Assembly: GCA_964196275.1 (NCBI GenBank)
Contig: CAXMSN010000054.1
Coordinates: forward strand, 1 to 9,644
From: UBA5794 sp964196275
GTDB taxonomy: Bacteria; Actinomycetota; Acidimicrobiia; Spongiisociales; UBA5794
Direction of reading: 5' to 3'
Length of the DNA stretch: 9,644 nt
Position numbers and translations under genes: made by a program. The notes below the pieces were generated by a model. The model did no database searches, was not told the origin of the DNA, and was given only the letters and a program-made list of their open reading frames with translations. Shown here one piece after another: positions 6,121 through 9,644 of the stretch (its first letter is position 1; each line of letters begins with the position of its first letter).

Positions 6121-6519
6121 TTACCGCTTGGTGAACTGAGGTGCGCGGCGAGCCTTGCGGAGGCCGTACTTCTTGCGCTCGACCTTGCGTGAATCGCGAG
6201 TGAGCATCCCTTCCTTTTTCAAGGCAGGGCGAAGTTCGATGTCGATGGCGATCAGCCCACGTGCGATACCGAGTCGAAGCGCATCGCTTTGACCCGTCGT
6301 CCCGCCTCCGTGAAGCGTGGCTTCGATGTCATAGCGGCCCTCGAGGTCTGTGACCTTGAAAGCCTCAACGACTCTGCGGCGCAGGGCAGGATCGGGGAAA
6401 TAGTCCTCAAGCGTGCGACCGTTGAGCTTGTACTGCCCGTCCCCGTCGTAGAAACGAACACGGGCAACGGAGCTCTTGCGGCGGCCGGTTGTCTGGACGA
6501 GCGGCTTGGGGTTGGCCAT
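6121..6519 (-). CDS. rpsI: Small ribosomal subunit protein uS9
   Basis: This 132-residue protein belongs to the 30S head, where its basic C-terminal tail reaches toward P-site tRNA. It shows the family hallmarks 'TTGRRKSSVARVR' (10-22), 'GGGTTGQSDALRLGIARGL' in the centre and the ending 'KKYGLRKARRAPQFTKR', which gives the conserved terminal 'KR'. The ATG overlaps the rplM stop by one base (TGATG), so translation is probably coupled to L13; GAAAGG about 10 nt upstream, inside rplM, can act as ribosome binding site. The pairing with rplM is nearly universal in bacteria. Confidence 0.98.
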   Translation of the reverse strand: MANPKPLVQTTGRRKSSVARVRFYDGDGQYKLNGRTLEDYFPDPALRRRVVEAFKVTDLEGRYDIEATLHGGGTTGQSDALRLGIARGLIAIDIELRPALKKEGMLTRDSRKVERKKYGLRKARRAPQFTKR

Positions 6520-6983
6520 CAGGCTTCAACCTTTCGGTACTTGAGGGTGATCTGCTCAGGCTTCTGAGCAGAATGAGGATGGTCGGGGCCCGCGTACACC
6601 TTGAGCTTCCGATAGATCTGACGGCCGAGGCGGTTCTTGGGAAGCATCCCACGGATGGAACCCTCGACAAGACGCTCTGGGTGGTTTGCACGGACCCTTG
6701 CGAACGAGTCTGCACGAAGCCCGCCGGGGTACCCGGAGTGGCTGTAGTAGATCTTGTCCGTTTCCTTGTTTCCCGAGACGTAGACCTTGTCCGCATTGAG
6801 CACGATGACGAAGTCGCCACCGTCCATGTGAGGTGCGTACGTCGGCTTGTGCTTGCCACGCAGAATTTGTGCAACCTCGGTTGACAGACGGCCAAGTGGC
6901 ACATCTGCAGCATCGATCACGTACCACGAACGTTTGATGTCATCAGGCGTCGGTGAGAACGTTCTTTGCAGCTTTGGCTTCAC
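6519..6983 (-). CDS. rplM: Large ribosomal subunit protein uL13
   Basis: This early-assembling 50S protein has 154 residues from the chosen start. Recognisable stretches are 'RTFSPTPDDIKRSWYVIDA' (7-25), 'VPLGRLSTEVAQILRGKHKP' (28-47), 'YAPHMDGGDFVIVLNA' (49-64), 'HSGYPGGLR' (82-90) and 'RGMLPKNRLGRQIYRKLKVY' (111-130), all typical of L13. The GTG at 6983 was chosen because GAGGGG at 6993-6998 lies 9 nt upstream; an in-frame TTG at 6992 would touch that site. Actinobacterial L13 usually begins close to the RTFSP motif, which agrees. It is the first gene of the rplM-rpsI-glmM cluster, so its promoter should lie in the 280-bp gap upstream. Confidence 0.97.
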   Translation of the reverse strand: MKPKLQRTFSPTPDDIKRSWYVIDAADVPLGRLSTEVAQILRGKHKPTYAPHMDGGDFVIVLNADKVYVSGNKETDKIYYSHSGYPGGLRADSFARVRANHPERLVEGSIRGMLPKNRLGRQIYRKLKVYAGPDHPHSAQKPEQITLKYRKVEA

Positions 6984-7263
6984 GGGCAACAACCCCTCGG
7001 AGGCGTCAAGAAAGGACCCCCGGTTGGGGGCGAGGGCATATGGTATCGAACGATGTCGCCAATCGGCAGCCGATTTCAGGGATTCGGCGCGTTCCCCCGC
7101 CGTCCCCGTGCAGCCGGGCCAGCAGCGCTTGTCTGTCTACTCTTCCGCTCATGTCCGTACAGCTTTCCGACATCCACGACGCCCCGAACGAGCCGGGCCG
7201 CCTCGCCAAGATTCACTCGTCGAAACACCGGCAGCTGCTCGAACATCGACAGATGGCGAGGGC
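6984..7263 (-). other. Leader and probable promoter region of rplM
   Basis: These 280 bp separate the YgjV-type gene from rplM. No protein or tRNA gene is convincing on either strand. Two signals can be named. The rplM ribosome binding site GAGGGG is at 6993-6998. A -10-like TACCAT lies at 7045-7040 on the minus strand, about 57 nt before the start codon, but no good -35 is at the right distance. A short G/C hairpin lies between these two (7017-7030). Confidence 0.45.
7017..7030 (-). other. C5/G5 hairpin in the rplM leader
   Basis: The minus strand reads CCCCC-AACC-GGGGG and then the pyrimidine-rich TCCTTTCTTG. The stem is only 5 bp but all G-C. It lies about 20 nt before the rplM ribosome binding site. 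It could be an attenuator or part of an r-protein autoregulatory leader, but it does not match a leader class that I can name. Confidence 0.4.
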
Positions 7264-7890
7264 TTATGTCCTGTGTTTCGAATCCACCAATCGACGTTCG
7301 TACTGTCCCGCGCCAGACTGGGTGAAGCCCACCTTTTCCAAGTACCGGGTGAACGTCTTGGTTCGAGCTATCCCTGTGATCACGGTGATGTTCTTGTCTG
7401 TGAAGTATGGGGCGTTGGAGTCGTAGAGGAACCTGCCCGTCCGATAGTCCTGGAAGCGAGGTATCGCGTAGTCCAGCCTGATCTCCATCGCACCCGCTCG
7501 GACCGATCCCACCATTGCCATCGCCGGTTGCATATCCCTGAGAACAAGAAGCGTGAGATCAGTGCCGGCAACCTCACCGTTCCAGTCAGGCTGGCTGAGG
7601 AGTATGTCGTCGTGATGGAATCGCAGGAATTCCTCGAGATATCGCGAGTCCGGACGTATCTCGAGCAGGTAGAACCACTCGGTGATCTGATTCGCCCGCC
7701 ACAAGAACGTCGCGTTGATAACGATGATCACGAGATTCGTGATGATGATGGGGACCGATCCGATCAACAGACCGTAGATCAGGAATGTGGCTGAGCCCAT
7801 GAGGCCGATGACACGCAGACGCAGAATGCGTGTCATGAGCAGTGACACCACAACGAGCAAAGAGCCCAGATAGCCGACAGCTTCAATCAT
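7264..7890 (-). CDS. YgjV-type inner membrane protein with a GNAT-like C-terminal domain
   Basis: This is a 208-residue protein. The first 65 residues are membrane-embedded: 'VGYLGSLLVVVSLLM' (5-19), 'LRVIGLMGSATFLIYGLLIG' (25-44) and 'VPIIITNLVIIVINATFLW' (46-64), the pattern of the YgjV family (G.lGS...yG...). The soluble part continues 'FYLLEIRPDSRYLEEFLRFH' (73-92), 'LLVLRDMQPAMAMVG' (114-128), 'EIRLDYAIPRFQDYRTGRFLY' and ends 'KTFTRYLEKVGFTQSGAGQYERRL' (178-201), which looks like the last strands of a GNAT-type acetyltransferase, though an acetyl-CoA loop is not clear. Function is unknown. I chose the ATG at 7890, 16 bp after truA; the longer open frame upstream overlaps truA and is low-complexity. 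It is probably co-transcribed with truA. Confidence 0.8.
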   Translation of the reverse strand: MIEAVGYLGSLLVVVSLLMTRILRLRVIGLMGSATFLIYGLLIGSVPIIITNLVIIVINATFLWRANQITEWFYLLEIRPDSRYLEEFLRFHHDDILLSQPDWNGEVAGTDLTLLVLRDMQPAMAMVGSVRAGAMEIRLDYAIPRFQDYRTGRFLYDSNAPYFTDKNITVITGIARTKTFTRYLEKVGFTQSGAGQYERRLVDSKHRT

Positions 7891-7906
7891 GCGAGCGCGG
7901 CCACCA

Positions 7907-8671
7907 TCATTCGGCCCACTTTGGGCGTGGGATAGGTTCGCGGTCGTAGGCAACGGCGACGAGAGCGAGGCCGTTCGGTGGGGCGAGGACACCTTTGACG
8001 ATGTCTCGGTCCTTGCCGGAGATGATGCCGGAGATTTCCTCTGCTGCTCGGTCACCCAGCCCTACCTCTACGCAGAGTGCCACGATGGATCGGACCATCT
8101 GGTGGCAGAACGCGTGTGCGCCGATCGACAGGTCCAGCCGATCGGTCTTCCGTCTCCACCTGGCCCAAACGACGGTGCGAGTTGTCGACTTGTCCTCGAA
8201 CTTGCGGCAGAGGGCAGCGAAATCATGTTCACCGACGAACTGGCCTACGGCCTCGTTCATCAGGCCGACATCGAGTGGCTGGGTCACCGTCCACATGGTC
8301 CTGGCGGAGAGCGGGTCGTGCACAGGCGCGTTGAGGATCTGATATCGGTACGCCCTCCCCGTCGCGGAGAAACGGGCGTGAAACTTCTCGTCAACGATCG
8401 TCAGGGACCTCGCGGCGATCTCAGGGCCGAGCTGCTTGTTGAGGGAGCGGAGTACCCGAGCGGTGTCGAGGTCCGTGCACACGAAGGACACGACCTGGCT
8501 TGAGGCGTGGACCCCCTTGTCCGTCCGGCCGGCAACGTACGTAACGGCATCGCCGGTGTGCGGACTCAGTGCGTCCTCGAGCGCGCCTTGGACGGTGCGA
8601 ACGTTCGGTTGCTTTGCGTACCCGTAGAAGCCAGATCCGTCGTAGGCAATGTCGAGCCGATAGTTCGGCAC
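7907..8671 (-). CDS. truA: tRNA pseudouridine(38-40) synthase
   Basis: TruA converts uridines 38-40 in the tRNA anticodon stem to pseudouridine. The 254-residue protein opens with 'RLDIAYDGSGFYGYAKQPNVRTVQGALEDAL' (5-35), typical of the family, and has the catalytic motif 'AGRTDKGVHA' (47-56) with Asp51 as nucleophile. 'FHARFSATGRAYRYQI' and 'GAHAFCHQMVRSIV' are further TruA signatures. The start is GTG, directly after the TAG of the upstream Yip1-type gene (TAGGTG) and without a strong ribosome binding site, so translation is probably coupled. In actinobacteria truA commonly lies just upstream of rplM-rpsI; here a YgjV-type gene is inserted between them. Confidence 0.97.
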   Translation of the reverse strand: MPNYRLDIAYDGSGFYGYAKQPNVRTVQGALEDALSPHTGDAVTYVAGRTDKGVHASSQVVSFVCTDLDTARVLRSLNKQLGPEIAARSLTIVDEKFHARFSATGRAYRYQILNAPVHDPLSARTMWTVTQPLDVGLMNEAVGQFVGEHDFAALCRKFEDKSTTRTVVWARWRRKTDRLDLSIGAHAFCHQMVRSIVALCVEVGLGDRAAEEISGIISGKDRDIVKGVLAPPNGLALVAVAYDREPIPRPKWAE

Positions 8672-9199
8672 CTAGAAGAGCCGGAACGACGACAAGATCG
8701 ACTGGATGATGATCACAAGTACGAAACCGCCCACGGCCGCAAGGAACGCCTTGGCTATCGGAAGATCAGCTACGTACAGAACGCCATTTGCGACCACGAC
8801 CACGAACCAGGCACCTCCGACGAGGAGAGCAAGCGAGAAACTGTTGGGCAGGAGGAGATTCGTAGCGATCAGCACCAAGAGCGTCGGGTAGGCGAAACCC
8901 GTAATGCGAAGCATCGTTGGAAACGATCCCTCGCCATCGAACAGATACCGGACGATCGCGTAGGTCGCTCCGGTGTAGATCAACCAGAAGAAGACTGCAG
9001 AGATGAGCGCGGAGATCAGCCTGAGGGGGTTGAACAGCACGTCGACGACCGACGATCCCGTCCCGAGCATGATGAGGATCTGCGTGCCAGCTACGAGGAT
9101 CGCGGCATCACCCGTTGCACGGTCGTTGAAGTCCATCCACACGAAAGCATCGCGTTCGAGCTTTATCGTTTGAAGAAGCCGTTGGAATACGACGCCCAC
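8672..9199 (-). CDS. Yip1-domain-like integral membrane protein
   Basis: This 175-residue protein is mostly hydrophobic, with about five likely membrane segments (roughly 31-48, 60-86, 97-117, 122-141 and 151-170). The N-terminal stretch 'LERDAFVWMDFNDRATGDAAILVAGTQ' and the 'FPTMLRITGFAYPTLLVLI' segment (93-111) match the Yip1-type layout, in which an amphipathic N terminus leads into a helical bundle; bacterial members have no settled function. The GTG at 9199 has AGGGG at 9209-9213 with a 9-nt spacer. Its stop abuts truA, so the two form a unit. I am fairly sure of the family and cannot give a role. Confidence 0.75.
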   Translation of the reverse strand: MGVVFQRLLQTIKLERDAFVWMDFNDRATGDAAILVAGTQILIMLGTGSSVVDVLFNPLRLISALISAVFFWLIYTGATYAIVRYLFDGEGSFPTMLRITGFAYPTLLVLIATNLLLPNSFSLALLVGGAWFVVVVANGVLYVADLPIAKAFLAAVGGFVLVIIIQSILSSFRLF

Positions 9200-9240
9200 C
9201 GGTGGTCACCCCTAGTTGAAGCAGTATCGGGAGGTTAGGT

Positions 9241-9289
9241 ACAGACGACAGACAACAGACGACGGACCACAGATCACAGATCACAGACG
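9241..9289. repeat. Tandem heptanucleotide array (7 units)
   Basis: Seven consecutive 7-bp units fill this stretch. They are variants of ACAGACG: ACAGACG three times, ACAGATC twice, ACAGACA and ACGGACC once each. The unit is the reverse complement of the GTCTGTT heptads at 498-518. It lies upstream of the palindrome at 9299-9322. Confidence 0.85.
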
Positions 9290-9298
9290 AGATTGCTT

Positions 9299-9358
9299 CC
9301 GTCCTCCTTTCAAGGGGGACGGGCGAGCAGAGCGTGCCAGGGGGATGTTGCAGGTCGG
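9299..9358. repeat. Compound intergenic repeat, copy 2 (palindrome plus GCGAGC/GGGGATGT tail)
   Basis: This segment aligns without gaps to 443-502. The palindrome at 9299-9322 has arms CCGTCCTCCTT and AAGGGGGACGG around TC, with one change (C to T) that would keep a G-U pair in plus-strand RNA. It is followed by GCGAGCAGAGCGTGCC and GGGGATGT. With the heptad array at 9241-9289 it fills most of the 174-bp gap between the NUDIX and Yip1-type genes, so the element sits upstream of a start codon here rather than between convergent genes. Confidence 0.85.
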
Positions 9359-9373
9359 ACCTCGGAAGCTACC

Positions 9374-9644
9374 TCACTTGTCCTTCAGGCCGCGTACACC
9401 GTTGAAGACCGCTTCGTCGACGTCGTAATCGGCTAGCTCCTCAAGTGGCACCCATCGGGCGTCGAGGACCTCGTCGATAGGTCCCAGCAGGACCGTCTGT
9501 GCTATGAAGCCGAGAGCCAGATCGATGTGCACGTGTTCAGGCTCGATCCCCCGAGCCGGGATCTGGTGAGCGTCGATGCGAGCAAGGTCCGTACCGGCTC
9601 TCGTCATGGCCTCAAGACCGGTCTCCTCAGCTATCTCACGTCGT
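9374..9644 (-). CDS. NUDIX hydrolase, C-terminal part (cut by window edge)
   Basis: The frame is open to the right edge and gives 89 residues up to the TGA. It starts inside the NUDIX box: 'REIAEETGL' (9640-9614) fits the REUXEEXGU half of the signature that holds the metal-binding glutamates. The ending 'VHIDLALGFIAQTVL' (strand), 'VLDARWVPLEELADYDVDEAVFNGVRGL' matches the C-terminal strand and helix of NUDIX proteins, where 'a.W..l.el' is common. NUDIX enzymes hydrolyse nucleoside diphosphates linked to another group; the substrate of this one is unclear without its N terminus. A methionine at 9607 is internal to the domain and is not the start. Confidence 0.85.
   Translation of the reverse strand, partial: RREIAEETGLEAMTRAGTDLARIDAHQIPARGIEPEHVHIDLALGFIAQTVLLGPIDEVLDARWVPLEELADYDVDEAVFNGVRGLKDK

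Noticed and set aside
7006..7209. A 67-codon open frame on the minus strand in the rplM leader
   Set aside because: It has no recognisable motif, a biased Arg/Gly/Ser make-up, and covers the region where the promoter and leader hairpin are expected.
7277..7285. TTCGAATCC resembling a tRNA T-loop
   Set aside because: It lies inside the 3' end of the YgjV-type gene, and no acceptor stem or anticodon arm can be built around it.
7891..8055. Upstream extension of the YgjV-type protein by 55 residues
   Set aside because: The extension overlaps truA, is Ser/Pro/Thr-rich without similarity, and the ATG at 7890 leads straight into the membrane domain.
9241..9358. CRISPR array
   Set aside because: The units are 7-bp direct tandem repeats without spacers, and no cas genes are present.

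Overview
This looks like chromosomal DNA from a high-GC actinobacterium. The order truA, rplM, rpsI, glmM, glmS, the style of the L13 and S9 proteins, and the frequent GTG starts fit that phylum, and Acidimicrobiia or a related lineage is plausible. The assignment is an inference from gene order and protein style, not a database result. Apart from the first gene, every gene reads on the minus strand, so transcription runs from high to low coordinates.

Layout in the direction of transcription: a NUDIX hydrolase cut by the right edge; a 174-bp gap holding a palindrome plus a heptanucleotide repeat array; a Yip1-type membrane protein abutting truA; a YgjV-type membrane protein; a 280-bp leader region; rplM and rpsI overlapping by one base; glmM; a 318-bp gap; glmS; an M29 aminopeptidase; and a GNAT acetyltransferase. 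The GNAT gene converges on a plus-strand VOC-fold gene at the left edge. The 124 bp between those two stop codons hold a second copy of the repeat.

The main discovery is in the glmM-glmS gap. The minus strand of 4501-4637 can be read as a complete glmS ribozyme-riboswitch: cleavage site A|GCGCC, a P1 hairpin, the conserved GACGAGGA, AUCGAA and UUCGGCGGAUGCC blocks, P2, P3, P4, and an inner GUGA-capped hairpin. It lies 60 nt upstream of the GTG start of glmS. In the known class, glucosamine-6-phosphate, the product of GlmS, triggers self-cleavage and lowers glmS expression. The class is known mainly from Firmicutes, so an example between actinobacterial-type glmM and glmS genes is notable.

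Functionally, GlmS makes glucosamine-6-P and GlmM isomerises it to glucosamine-1-P for UDP-GlcNAc and peptidoglycan. If the genes are co-transcribed, the ribozyme would let the cell shut off glmS while sparing the upstream rplM-rpsI-glmM message. The other genes are ordinary, but the repeats, a 10-bp AT-rich inverted repeat before the ribozyme and the rplM leader hairpin are structures the coding genes do not explain.
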